Below are positions 9,441-20,869 of a DNA stretch of 64,000 nt, in pieces (positions within the stretch are counted from its first letter, which is position 1; every line of letters starts with the position of its first letter). Origin of the DNA: Pomphorhynchus laevis (taxonomy: Eukaryota; Acanthocephala; Palaeacanthocephala; Echinorhynchida; Pomphorhynchidae); the NCBI GenBank assembly GCA_012934845.2, contig WNNJ02002713.1, forward strand, positions 1 through 64,000, read 5' to 3'. A program made the position numbers and the translations under genes. The notes beneath the pieces were generated by a model that was not told the DNA's origin, did no database searches, and saw only the letters and a program-made list of their open reading frames with translations.

Positions 9441-12285
9441 GAATTATCTGGAAAACCATTCAACTCGCTTTACATACATCCCTCAATCAAAATCACCTCC
9501 ACCAACCTCCACAATCCTTCCACCCATAACCTTTCCTCACATCGCTCACCACTCTACATTACCCAAATCCTTTTTGTCTTCAGCTGTCAAACCTACTCCC
9601 TTGATATCCTCAACTTCCAGCTATCCTATCGTGATCTCACAAACTCACGTTATTCGTCCTCCTTTACGGAAACGCTTTCTTTCTTGCGATCGTTGCGTCA
9701 TCTCACTAATATCACTTCTTCCAATTCCTTATCTCCACAAGCACGTCTCGACCACGATGTTTCCGCATTCAGATTCATCCTCTCGTATTTTGTTCCCGCG
9801 GATAAACCATCCTTCTTCAACATCTCTCCTGTCACATTCATCCGCCTAAACAAATCTTCTCAATCTAATCCTGCCTAGCCCCCTCACCTAAAAATTATTT
9901 TCAAGCATCGCTCTCACACGTCCTCTTCAGCCACTCGCATTTTCTCTGATCGCACCACCTTTAAAATCGCTAAAACTCTCATCTGCCCGCATCGAAAAAC
10001 GCCGTCGTGAAGAAAACGGCGAAACATCTCTCTCCATCCGAAACATCGACGGAAATTTTCAAGTTGTCCACACCCGCCCAAATATTCGATGGCGCTCCAT
10101 CTCCCTTATGTGCCTTCTCCACTAGAATCTTTCGACACCACACACGGTTTCCTCCTCGGCCTCCTGAACACTAGATCTATTCTCAATAAATCCGATCTCA
10201 TCTTCAAACTATTCACCATGCAATCCATCGATCACTTCTGCCTCACCGAATCCTGACACTCCGATTGAGACGACCTCTCCATCCGCCGTTTGCTCTCTGC
10301 CGGTTGCTCACTAGTCGAATTCGCTTGCCCCCAGCTCATCCCCTTCTAAATTCTCTAATCCTGGCGGCATTGTCGCATTCGCCCGTCACCCCGCGACTAT
10401 TCGCAAAATCACTTCATCTTTAAGTATTTGCTCTTTTGAAGTGCTCACTAGTCGTTCATCTAACCGATCACTCTAGATCTAGCCATTGTATACCGTCCTG
10501 GTTAATCTGCTTCTACATCCTTATTTTTTATCGAACTTGCTGACCTCCTTTCTCATTGTTCTTTGTCCTCAATCCCTTCACTCCTTCCAGTCGAATTTAA
10601 CATTCGCCTAGACCGCCCTCTTCCTCGGATTCCATCCGGTTCATCAACATTCTATCCCACTATAACTACAAACCCATCTCCACTGCCCCCACACATATCC
10701 TTGACGGGACACTCGACATAATCGTTGTCCCCGATCATTTTGCTGCCTACACCTCACTGCCCATCTTTGATCATGGTCTATCCGATTCTTTTCTCGTCAC
10801 CCTTGATCTAACTTACAACCACACCCCTTCTCACACACGTACAATCTTACGACGCCCTTGTAGAAATCTTGACCTCTCCCTTCTCCGCTCTACCTTACTT
10901 AAATCGTCTCTATCCTATCCCACAATAGCATATTCCTCTCCTCATGATCTCGCCTTTCTTTTCGACTCTGAACTCACATCCACTCTCGATCTTCTCTTGC
11001 CCTTCAAGCCTCACCATCACCGTCGCTTGAATCGTGCCCAATGGTTTCGCATCAAATGCCTACTCTCAAAGCGTCGACTCCGTCATGCTTTTCAAGTCTA
11101 CCACCGCTCTCTCAGACGTGATATCCGCTCGCTCACTCCGTCTCTCCGTGATTTCTATCTTGATCTTCGCCGGTCTCATCTCCACCTACTACTTACCAAA
11201 TGCAACTCCTACTAGCTGCATAAAATCAACACTTCATTAAACTCCAAGTATCTCTGGCATACTTTTAACTCAATCTTTGCTCGCTCCTCTTCTTCTTGCA
11301 ACATCAATCCCCATGATTATTTGTTATTTCTTCAGACCAGAGTATCCACGCTGCTCTCTGACAATCCCGTCTCCATTCTGTCTCACGGCGATTCGCCTCG
11401 CCTCATTCTTCCGGAACTCTCATATTCTCCCTGTCTCACCTGCCCAAGTCTCATCTGTCCTCATGTCCTTGCAAAACAAAACCTCACCTGCCGATCCCCT
11501 GTCTACCCCAATACTAAAATCCAGATGGTCATCGATATCCCCTTTTTCTCACAACATTGTTTAACTCGTCCATCTGCAGTCGTATCTTCCTTTCACAATG
11601 GAAATCCGCAATCGTTCGACCCTTCCTTTATCTTTCCTCATCCAATCAAACGTTTTTTATAAAAAAAGACAAACGAGTTAGGTGTAGTGATTAGAACAGT
11701 AGGCAGGTTGAAAATTTGAGAACAGAAGGTAGTTCTTGATAGTTAATAACATCAGACCCTTAAGGAGTATATATATGGTTTGAAGAAGATGAATCGGGCG
11801 GATGAAGAATGAAGAATCGAATGAAGCCGGAAGCTTCCTTCGTCTTCGTCATTTAGTTTATACATCCAACCAGCTTGCTTCTCTCGACTTGCCTACCATT
11901 TATTGCTGTGTCCAAATTCGTCTTCTTCTTATTGCTTTCCGCCTTGTAACTTTTCCTACTCCTTCATTTCTCAACCTTCCGGTTCTCGACAATTGACGTC
12001 CTGATTATTGTTCTTTGCATTTCCGAAATTTCATTCTTTTACATGTCCCAAACTACTCTGCCTATTTTGGCTTCCGCTCCTTCCTTGTGGCGGCTCCTCT
12101 CTTGTGGAATCATCTGCGCATTCATATACGCCAATCAACCTCAATGCCGTGTTTCATACGCCAAATTCGGCCCATTTTAAAAATTTAACTGATTTATCTG
12201 TATGACTTTTGCTGTTTTTGTTAGTTGGTGGACTTGTCAGCGTGCAGCTGGCACGCATTTGCCACGTTAAATAATTAAATTAAAT
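9441..12285 (+). mobile_element. LINE family A, decayed and internally deleted copy
   Basis: Order of parts on the plus strand: an ORF1-like Ser/Thr/Pro-rich region (9480-9880, matching the minus-strand copy at 21.6-22.4 kb), the start of an APE-type endonuclease near 10150 ('LLNTRSILNKSD' in the sister copy), endonuclease/linker remains to about 11650, then a jump to the C-terminus at 11800-12200 ('LVAAPLLWNHLRIHIRQS') and the 3' stem-loop at 12240-12256. Most of the RT is missing. Many stops and frame changes. The C+T-rich coding strand is strikingly unlike the AT-rich surroundings. Confidence 0.75.
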
Positions 12286-12712
12286 ATCTTGTGCTTGAAG
12301 TTATTAAATACTAACGAGTTATTTAATTATTAAATTTTGATTTAGCATTATGTTGTTTATTTTATAATTATATTAAATACGTAGACTCAGTTAGTTGATT
12401 TGATTATACAAACAAATACTAGAATATAAGTATGCTTAAGTATAAGTAATATAAGTAATATTAAGTATGATTTGATAGGTTACTATAAAAATATAATCAG
12501 ACAGAAAATAATTAAATATATTAATCAACAAAATATTACCAAAATATAGAATAATCATCGGAAAATTTTTATGGATGTATAATAAAAAATATGCTATGTA
12601 TTAGAATAAGGAACACTAGATAAGCAAATTTCATCAAAAAACATGTCATTAGCATGTATTTGCCCCGCTGCTATGTTGGGTAAAGGAATAGGTGCCGAAA
12701 CCTGATAAAAAA
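12286..12712 (+). mobile_element. Penelope-like element, 3'-end fragments
   Basis: Two pieces: the extreme PLE 3' end (about 12343-12405, with 'ACGTAGACTCAGTTAG') and then 12475-12712, which has the RT C-terminus ('WMDNK'-type end) and the 3' pseudoknot region up to 'GAAACCTGAT'. The second piece is cut off by a minus-strand LINE A at 12713. This copy is more diverged than those at 36 and 48 kb. Confidence 0.7.
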
Positions 12713-13640
12713 TTTATTTATTTTTACGTGGTATATGCGTGCCGAAGCACGCTTACATGACCACGAAGAAATAAAATCAGGCACAAGTCTAAATCATGTG
12801 TCGAGGTAGGAACTGAGGAGGTATTTGAATGTGATAAATAAGGGAGCACGGCGGACGTCGAGAGGGAGCTGATTCCAGGCGAGGGGAGCGGCGACGAGAA
12901 AGGATCAGAGACCGTAGTTGTTAGAGTAATTGGGAACGTAGAGTAAGAGGGAATGACGAGAACGCAGCGATAGAGATGTGAGGCAAGTGTCGTTTAAGGA
13001 AGGGATGTGGATGAACGATGGGGAGCTGACAGCGATGAGACGAAAAGTTTCGAAAAGTAGGCGGAGTTGTATGCGGATGTGGATGGTAGGCCAGGAGAGT
13101 TGAGCAAGATATGTTGATGTGTGGTCAAATCGACGGAGACGTAGGAGCACTCGAACGGGGGAGTTGATAATGCGTTGTGGGGGTAGGATGATGGATTTTG
13201 AAGAATTGAGAAAATGATGATGCAGTAATCGATTTTAGACTAGAGAAGTGATGAAAGAAAAGACATACAGGAGCAGAAGTCGTTAAGGAAGCGGATACGG
13301 CGGATGTCACGTGGAATTAAGTTAGGTGAGCGGACTTTGCTGCGGACGAAGCGTTTAAGAGAAAGGTGATCATCGGAATGGAATCCTGAAGTGAGATGGG
13401 TGACTATGAGAATGATTGATGAGGCAAAATATACATGGGTAGGACATATATTAGGTTGACGGGCTGGATACATTATTTTGGACTTGTCTGGGTTTAGAAC
13501 GATACGAAGATAGGATAGATTTTTTGTAGATAGAAGAAAAGCAGTTGAAGGCAGAAATGTAGTCTTTCTGTCCTGTTGGCAGAAACCAACAGGGCAGACA
13601 TTTAGTATTTTTTCGCGCACTTTCATACACCGAAAGGAAA
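12713..13640 (-). mobile_element. LINE family A, 3' part with RT remnant
   Basis: Minus strand: RT segment with 'VLNPDKSKIMYPA' (12.9-13.6 kb region), then the C-terminal 'SLLVAAPLAWNQLPLDVRRA' and the 3' UTR stem-loop GCGTGC..GCACGC at 12737-12752. It is inserted into a PLE 3' end on its low-coordinate side. Several frame changes; not functional. Confidence 0.7.
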
Positions 13641-13644
13641 TACT

Positions 13645-14395
13645 CTGCTGTTTAAAAGGAATCACATGCTATCGTCTAAAGTTTGCGGAAATGGTGTCAC
13701 TATCTGATTCCAAGGCCTTTTAAAGGTGTGACGGACCAACGCTCGTTGTCATTTATGCTAAACAAACAACTCGGCAACAAAATGAAAAATGAAAAGATCG
13801 AAAGATGGCGACTAGAGTAAGCATGCTATAATTTCGATGTCTAGTATCGTTCTGGTCAACTAAATAGTACGGCTGACATCCTGTCTCGCGCTGCCGCTTT
13901 GTCCACTGTCAATAACCTTTTCGAGATTAATCAATCATTGTGCCACCAGGTATACGTCGGTTTTACCATTATATAAAATTACGTAATTTACCATTCTCCG
14001 TGGAGGATGTCAAGCGAGTATGTAGAGATTGTTATGTATGCAACGAATGTAAGCCGCGCTTTCTGAAAATCGAAGGAACCCACATTATCAAAGCTACAAG
14101 ACCATTTAAGAGACTCGCTATCGATTTTAAGGGTCCAATTCCTTCCAGGACTCAAAATAAATATATTCTAACAATCGTAGATGAGTATTCTCGGTTCCCG
14201 TTTTGTTTCCCGTGTCGCGATACCAATAGCAGTACGACGATTAAATGTTTGAAACAATTGTTCGCGATATTTGGCAAATGTGAATATATACACTCTGATT
14301 GTGGAACAAGTTTTCAATCGAGGAAATTTCGCTCGTACTTTATTATTAGTATTACAAGTTATAGCCAAATGGCTGTTTCAACTGATCACATAGGA
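13645..14395 (+). mobile_element. Gypsy-type LTR retrotransposon fossil: RNase H end to integrase
   Basis: Second broken gypsy-type remnant, related to the one at 8.83-9.44 kb. The parts seen are the end of RNase H, the integrase zinc-binding region and most of the integrase catalytic core. No LTRs found. Fewer breaks than the first copy. The right side is cut by LINE B. Confidence 0.8.
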
Positions 14396-14610
14396 AATAA
14401 AAAAGAAAAGAAAAGAAGAAAAAAAAAGTTAATAGCGGTTACATAATATTGTATACATTCGGAATGCCATGATCGTTAATCCACTGACGAAGTTGAACTT
14501 TAAATTGAGATAAGTCCTTGGTACATGCTATTTCTCCTGGCAACGTGTTCCAGGCGTTTAATGCTCGATGTGAGAGCCTAGCCAAACTCACTACTTTACC
14601 GTGGGGAAAC

Positions 14611-17358
14611 TTAAATACCCAAAGATGCTATCTTTAGAAATTCAAGCCGCTCACGATATGAATATGATCCATCCATACACATTCGAGAACCTCTACGAAG
14701 GATTGACTCTAGTCTATTGAACTCTTTCTTAGTGTATGGAAAAACTGCTTGCACGCAGTACTCTATATGCGGGCGAACAAGAGCGCAGTAAAGCCGTTTG
14801 AAGACGTATGGATTAATACGATTAAATGCATTTTTGACGCAGTACATAGCTCGCAAAGCCTTGCTATAGGCAAACTCTGTATTTGATCGGGATTTCAATG
14901 TCCTATGCACCATGACACCCAGATCCCTATACTCCATGACGACATTAAGAATTGAAGTTCCTAGGCGAAAACGACGGTCATCGCAACGCCTTCCTAATTT
15001 CATGTGGCCGCATTTGTCAACATTGATCTTCATACCAGTAGCCTCACTCCATTGGTATATTTCATTAAGGTCTTCCTGCAGGGAAATGCCAAGCGGATCA
15101 ATATCATCTACAGACCATATTTTGAGGTCGTCAGCAAAAGCAAGACAGGGACTCTGAATCCGCAGCAACAAATCGTTAAGGAACACAATAAACAGCAGAG
15201 GTCCTAGTACGGTACCCTGCGGAACACCACAGTAAACGCGTCTGGAAGTGGAAAGATGGGTGCCAACTCTCACCCTAAAGAAACGATTACGTAGGAAATC
15301 TTGAATCCAATTACACAACATTACAGGAATGCCGTAGTTAAATAGTAATGTTACCAAGCTCTCATGCGGCACCCGATCGAATGCTCTTGAAAAGTCAATG
15401 AATACCACATTAATTGATTGGCCGCGACTGACCGCCTCAACCCACATTTCGCGTGAAGTCAATAAGTTTGTTAAGCAGGAACGACCAGGAAGGAAACCGT
15501 GCTGAGAAGACGACATTATTCCGAGTTCCCTCAAGTGATGCCTGATCCGGGTGGCGATCAACTTTTCTAGCACTTTGCATAGAGAACTAGTCAGGCTGAT
15601 TGGTCTATAGTCAGTACAAGCCGTTGCAATGGTTTTCTTTGGGATCGGAACTACGATGGCAGTTTTCCAGACTTCAGGAACACATCCACTGGTCAAACGG
15701 TTCTCTAAAATAGCAAGAAGGGAAGGAGCCAAATATCTAGATAAATTCTTCAAGAGAAACGGAGAAATGTCATCAGGGCCAGTAGAGCTAAATGGGTCAA
15801 GCTGATCAAGCTGACTTACAATCTCACTAATCGTTACTGGAAGAAAACGCGAAGATTGCTTTAATGCTACACCATGCGAAGTGATAGAAGCTCTTTGTGA
15901 ATTATTTGTCGGTATCGAAAACGACGTAGCAAGGCATTCCACAATACCACTCTGAGAAGTTATCATACATCCCTCCACATTAAGGACATACTTGATTTCT
16001 GTATTAAGGGTTCTGTTGCGACGAACATAGGCCCAGAATAGTTTTGGATTTCGTGTTACATTATTAGCGATAGACGATTCGAATGCACATCGTTTTGTTG
16101 CTTTCACTATAGTACAAAGATTTCGAACATATTTATATCTGGCAGAGAAACTAGAGTCAGAACGCTGAAGCTTCCATAAACAATTTCTTGAACTTATTAG
16201 TTGTCTGACGTTGGAATCTATCCATGCAGGTGACTTAGCAGCATAAGAGGATTCACGCATAGGGGCAAGAATATCAGATAATTTATGTAGGTAATCAGTG
16301 ATCATATTCAATGATAGCTTGTCCGTGTTCATAAAAGTACACGGGAATTGGTTGTAAACTCTCAAAACATCTTCTCTTCTCACTTTCGACCAATGACGTT
16401 TGTAAGTTTTTGAACAAGTTGGACAGAATCTGGAATAAGGGACAGCCGTCAAGGAGAGCAAGCAGTGGTCACTACTTCCTAAAGGAGAGAGATGATCAAC
16501 TTTGATTATGTCTCCTACATATCTGGAAAACACCAGATCAAGTACCGAATCCGATCTTGAAGTTAAGCAAGTTGGTTCTTGTACATGCTGAATCAGCATG
16601 AGTTCCTCAGCAAGGAACTCAGATATTTCCCTTTCCGTGTAACTACCATCAGAAAAGACATAGTCTGACCATCTAGATCGTAGAAGATTAAAATCGCCCA
16701 AAAGAATAAAGTGAGGGGAGGAACATACCGATTGTAAAATAAGTTTTAGTTGATCAGTGTCTGCAATTACTGACGGAGATCGATACACGACGCAAAAATT
16801 CATACTGGTCGCTGAGTGATCAATACGGAAGCATAGAGTCTCAAACGACCCACAAGGGTCACAAATATTCAACACCTCAGATACGAGGAAATTTTCTCTG
16901 ACATACGCGGCGACACCGCCACCTCGCCTACCTGATATCCTGTCGCTTCGTATAAGGCGAAATCCAGGAATGTTCACAGTGGTATCGACAATATATTGAT
17001 GCAACCAGGATTCAGCAACGCAGAAAATGTCATACGAATGAGAAAGCATGTGATACTTCAACTCCACTATTTGAGCAGGCAAACTACGAAGATTAGAATA
17101 CCCAATCGATAAATAGCGTGTGGGTTGTGGTAAGGGATTACTAGGAACGGTGAATAATTTGTTGAATGAAACTAAGTGTCCCAGATCAGAATTGAAACTA
17201 ACGCTATTGAAGAGTTGCGATGAATGACTGTTGAAACTACCTTTTCCAGACGAACTAGCAAAATTCAAACTGGATACTGCTAAGTGACGCTGTTGATCGT
17301 TATGGGATTCCAACGAACTACTGGGTGCCACCTGACAACCTAAAAATTTCGTATGCAT
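14611..17358 (-). CDS. LINE B ORF2: APE endonuclease + reverse transcriptase
   Basis: One uninterrupted frame of 915 residues. The endonuclease spans about residues 84-305: 'YSNLRSL' (Asn 89), 'VAESWL' (Glu 116), 'RRGGGVAAYVR', 'ILLGDFN', 'SDSVLDLVFS', 'LGSSDH'. The RT spans about 500-800: 'VPIPKKTIATACTDYRPIS', 'SQHGFLPGRSCLTNL', 'VFIDFSRAFDRVPH', 'GVPQGTVLGPLLF', catalytic 'FADD' near 741-744, thumb 'VRPHIEYCVQAVFPYTKKE'. All catalytic residues that can be recognised are present. The frame ends early at 'LKIASLGI'; about 60-70 residues normally between this point and the 'RALNAWNTLP' end seem deleted, so the enzyme lacks part of its C-terminal region. Such proteins nick target DNA and copy their RNA there. 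Confidence 0.88.
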   Translation of the reverse strand: MHTKFLGCQVAPSSSLESHNDQQRHLAVSSLNFASSSGKGSFNSHSSQLFNSVSFNSDLGHLVSFNKLFTVPSNPLPQPTRYLSIGYSNLRSLPAQIVELKYHMLSHSYDIFCVAESWLHQYIVDTTVNIPGFRLIRSDRISGRRGGGVAAYVRENFLVSEVLNICDPCGSFETLCFRIDHSATSMNFCVVYRSPSVIADTDQLKLILQSVCSSPHFILLGDFNLLRSRWSDYVFSDGSYTEREISEFLAEELMLIQHVQEPTCLTSRSDSVLDLVFSRYVGDIIKVDHLSPLGSSDHCLLSLTAVPYSRFCPTCSKTYKRHWSKVRREDVLRVYNQFPCTFMNTDKLSLNMITDYLHKLSDILAPMRESSYAAKSPAWIDSNVRQLISSRNCLWKLQRSDSSFSARYKYVRNLCTIVKATKRCAFESSIANNVTRNPKLFWAYVRRNRTLNTEIKYVLNVEGCMITSQSGIVECLATSFSIPTNNSQRASITSHGVALKQSSRFLPVTISEIVSQLDQLDPFSSTGPDDISPFLLKNLSRYLAPSLLAILENRLTSGCVPEVWKTAIVVPIPKKTIATACTDYRPISLTSSLCKVLEKLIATRIRHHLRELGIMSSSQHGFLPGRSCLTNLLTSREMWVEAVSRGQSINVVFIDFSRAFDRVPHESLVTLLFNYGIPVMLCNWIQDFLRNRFFRVRVGTHLSTSRRVYCGVPQGTVLGPLLFIVFLNDLLLRIQSPCLAFADDLKIWSVDDIDPLGISLQEDLNEIYQWSEATGMKINVDKCGHMKLGRRCDDRRFRLGTSILNVVMEYRDLGVMVHRTLKSRSNTEFAYSKALRAMYCVKNAFNRINPYVFKRLYCALVRPHIEYCVQAVFPYTKKEFNRLESILRRGSRMCMDGSYSYRERLEFLKIASLGI

Positions 17359-18240
17359 AAGTTCGTTTCACCTTCAGATAGCCGGTTTCGTAATACTGTT
17401 TTTGCTTCTTTCAACTTTAAACGATCTTCGAGACTCAGATCCTTAAAAATACGATGTGGATAATCTTTAAGTCGAAAACCACGTTTGAGCAAAAGGTCTG
17501 CATGTTTTGCGGAAGATAATACAACTTTCAAAAATCTTGGTTTCTCTATCACCTTTTTTCCAAGTCGAAACAACTTTGTAACCTTCAGAGTAGAAGCTAG
17601 CTTCTCATCACCTTCTAAGAGTAACTGACAGAACACAGTACGGAGGCTGGACACATCATCATTCATACGTGTTTGTGAGTTACTGGCCTTTGATTCAGCG
17701 ATACCACTAAATAGGATATTGCAAGACCTATCTGGATGCGAACGGTAGTTTGTAGAATGAGCGTTGTCCAAAGAAATGCTCTGACCATTTGAAGGTAAAT
17801 AATTTCTTGATTTATTCTTATTTTTGGCCTTCTGTTTTCTATCGATGGCCCCACTCGAATCGCTACCTCTGATTTCACCCAATTGATGGTATGTCGATCT
17901 AGCATTTCGTGCAGGTTGCAATAGAGTGTTGCGCCATACCCTTCCTTTGTTTACAGCTGGTGTAGTTTGTTCAACATGAATGACCGATTTTTCTTTGTCC
18001 TGAAAGGATGACAGCATTTGAAGTTCGGCATTTGAAGTATTATCGTGCTGATGCGTAGATGACAGTGAAGGTAATTCAATCCTCGGTTCACATAGGTCAG
18101 GAGTTGAACTGTCATCTAATGGCAGCTTAACGACAGGATTAACGGTACAGGTGTTTATCGAAGTTTGATGGTCCGTGCTGTCTTGAGAGACACGAACGTC
18201 ATTTAAGTTGATAGGTAACGATATATCACAACAACACAGA
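17340..18240 (-). CDS. LINE B ORF1 (5'-truncated)
   Basis: Frame open from the truncation at about 18240 to the stop at 17340; the first ATG inside is at 18017 (225 residues), but homologous-looking coding continues upstream of it. It is Ser/Asn-rich with a Lys/Arg-rich patch ('RKQKAKNKNKSRN') and a C-terminal part 'LRTVFCQLLLEGDE..KVTKLFRLGKK', 'RFLKVVLSSAKHADLLLKR'. That C-terminal fold resembles the RRM-like RNA-binding end found in ORF1 of some CR1/Jockey-type LINEs. No zinc knuckles seen. The last codons overlap the ORF2 start. Confidence 0.7.
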
Positions 18241-18965
18241 ACAACACATTGTTCTGTTTTGCGGATGATGTAAAGATTTGGCGTGAGATTGTTAGTACGG
18301 ATGATGTTAATGTTTTGCAGTCGGATATAAACATCTTATTAAGATGGTCCAAGACAAATTTTCTATCTATTAATCCAGCGAAGTGTGCACATCTCATAAT
18401 CGGATCATATGTTTTATCTCTTTATGATATAAACTCAGTAAAAATACCAAAGGTATCAAAGTACAGAGATCTTGGAGTGGTAGTTTCGTCGAATTTGAGG
18501 TCTGCGGCTAATACTAGGATAGTGTGTCATCGAGCATTCATATTACTGATTCTGTTTAGAAGATCATTCCAGTCATTTAGTCCCGATGCATGTAGGAAGA
18601 TATTTGTTTTATTTTGCCCATCATCGAATACGGCATTTTTGTTAGCTTTCCACAAATATTAGCAGAATTTCGCCAAATATAAAGTTTTAAGAGCAGGATC
18701 AAACAAAATAGTAGGTTTCTCGTCTTTTTAGTATGGAGATAGAATAAAATCTTTAAATTTGACGTCATTAATATGTAAAACAATTATAGATCATACGATG
18801 GTGTATAAGATAGTGGCGAATGGATTTGGAGCAGAGGGACTTAAGAAGCTGTTCACTTTGCCATGCAACCACCGCACTATGGACACTCTTTTAAGGTTAA
18901 TCAAACCACGAATTCGGAGAATTCCGATGCATTGCCGATCTGCAACTAGAACAATAAATAATTGA
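18241..18965 (+). mobile_element. LINE family C, RT-thumb fragment
   Basis: Plus-strand frames at 18249-18662 and 18759-18965: 'CFADDVKIWREIVSTDDV', 'SINPAKCAHLIIG', 'YRDLGVVVSSNLRS', then, with a frame change, 'LRLIKPRIRR'. It begins exactly at the catalytic FADD, so everything 5' is missing. Distinct in sequence from B, D and E. Confidence 0.7.
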
Positions 18966-19290
18966 ATGGGTTGCAGCTATTTAATAACCATATATGAGAT
19001 CTTCAGCAATTTAAAGCAGAAATCAATAGGAAATTGAACGATTTTTGCTTTTCTTACGACTAATTTTTGTTTTTGTTTATTTTTTCATTATTGCTACCAG
19101 TGTTATGAACTTATGCTCCGTTGCTGCTGTGCGATTAATAATACCCTAAAATATGTATGCTCCTATTTGATCTCCATATATTGTTTTCTATCACAAAATA
19201 TGTTATGATATCTGAAATTAAATCAGAAATATCACAAAATATTCAATGATACCAAACAATAATAAAAACAAAACTTTTTCAATAAGTCAA
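18966..19290. other. AT-rich spacer
   Basis: No frame or repeat that I can name. Confidence 0.4.
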
Positions 19291-19720
19291 TAAGCACAAG
19301 TCGAGTAAAATACCTGGGGTTCACTGTTACGGTGAACTGGTCGGCGAAAGCTGACCTGGATAGACTTAAACGTATCCTGAAGAAAGCTAGGTGGGCCCTG
19401 AAACGGGCTCAGCATCTGTCGTTGAATGGGAAAACCCAAGTGCGCCTCTGGGGTACTTGGGCTATCTCGGGATTAGTCTTCTTTTCGAGAGGACGTCCTC
19501 CAGAGCAAAGACTAAGGTTTCTCAAGCTCCTCATCTCGCGATTACCGCGCATAGTCCGCCTAGATTGGATTCTTCGGGGGTGATAGACCCCGGGTGGTTC
19601 AGTCGAAGAGCGGCGTGTTGGATTAGCTGGAGGGCTCAGATCCCGCTGGACCTGAGGCCGTGACATCATTATGAAGACTAAATGCTATTATGAGTTGTCT
19701 TATTTGAACTGCATTTTTTT
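19291..19720 (+). mobile_element. LINE family F, 3'-end fragment
   Basis: The plus strand repeats the C-terminus of the minus-strand LINE F at 24.2-24.66 kb: 'VNWSAKADLDRLKRILKKAR', 'QVRLWGTWAISGLVFF', 'EQRLRFLKLLISRLPRIVRL'. This is the region just past the RT in I/R1-like LINEs. Two close copies in opposite orientation about 5 kb apart. Confidence 0.75.
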
Positions 19721-19944
19721 CTCTCTTTTCGTTATTTTTTAGTGGTTGTTAGTTATTTAAGAAATTCCTTATCTTATATTATAGACACTTTCCAATAGCT
19801 GTGAAACATGATATTCTAGTCTTTGATGCTTCAAAGCTCTTCTAGTCCTTGATGCATATCTATGTATGCTGTAAAATGATAAACAAATGCCAAGTAGAAC
19901 TGATTGCTAAGCCAATAGGAACTCTGGGAATCTTTTGATATCAG

Positions 19945-20018
19945 CATGTAGCAAAAGGCAGATAATTCAGTTTTCAACGCTCTTTGCTTACAGTTTTGAT
20001 TTGAAGTTTATAATGATT
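19945..20018 (+). repeat. 74-bp direct repeat, copy 1
   Basis: Partner at 20796-20869; see the finding on this pair. Confidence 0.7.
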
Positions 20019-20795
20019 TACGATTGGAAGCTTGCGCTAACAGGATACAAATACTTTAGATGTCCTGCATTTGATATATTTGATAAAGTAATTTTTAATG
20101 TTCTATAGACGAAAACCTAAATCGCTGCTGCGATTAGAAAAGTGATCTTCATATTACAACAATCTTCAATTATTATTGAACGAAATGTTTGCTCATGAAA
20201 TTAAGTTTAAAATGTTTAAGCTGAAATTTATTAGTATTTTTTATATTTTAACTGATTACATTTAGTATTAAATATTATATAATATATATGTATATATATT
20301 TAATAATATAAATAAACTTAAAAAATTGGAATATCTTAACACCAAAAGAAATTTTGTCGATTATGCACGCTAATGATGCATTTGATTAATGACTAATGAT
20401 GCAGTGATTAATCTATATCGACTAACGATTAGACAACTAATTTTTAGTCGCTAAATAAATTGTATTAAAAAAGATTAACATATCATACAATTTTGTAAGA
20501 TATTATACATATTATTCGGTATAAGTTTCAAAAATAGATATCATGATAAAATCTGCCCAGTTAAAATCCTCTTTAACTCCTACATTTCATATTGATCTAT
20601 TATTTATTTATTATTTTAATTATTTATTGCAGGTTGCCGCAAATAAACCTATAAATAATATAAAAAATATTAAATTTTATTAAATTTTAATAATATTTTA
20701 TATAATATTTTTATGTAATATATTTAAAAATATGTTTTGTTTATATTTATAAATTTTTAAATCGAAAATTACAACAAACGTGGAAGCATTTAGTC

Positions 20796-20869
20796 CATGT
20801 AGCAAAAGGCAGATAATTCAGTTTTCAACGCTATTTGCTTACAGTTTTGATTTGAAGTTTATAATGATT
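20796..20869 (+). repeat. 74-bp direct repeat, copy 2 (abuts PLE end)
   Basis: Nearly identical to 19945-20018 and directly joined to the PLE 3' terminus at 20870. Confidence 0.7.

Larger units (their letters stand above)
14396..18240 (-). mobile_element. LINE family B, near full-length two-ORF copy (CR1/Jockey group)
   Basis: Minus-strand element with ORF1 (17340 to about 18240, open to the truncation) and ORF2 (14611-17358), overlapping by 19 bp in different frames as in many two-ORF LINEs. After the ORF2 stop, 14436-14605 still encodes the expected extreme C-terminus ('LSHRALNAWNTLPGEIA'), then a short 3' UTR and a T/C-rich tail. It is inserted into or beside the gypsy fossil at 14.39 kb, and its 5' end abuts a plus-strand LINE C fragment at 18241. 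Confidence 0.85.
19721..20869. other. Unassigned AT-rich DNA with a 74-bp direct repeat
   Basis: No gene seen. A 74-bp sequence starting 'CATGTAGCAAAAGGCAG' occurs at 19945-20018 and again at 20796-20869 with about one mismatch. The second copy ends exactly where the minus-strand PLE begins. Confidence 0.6.
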
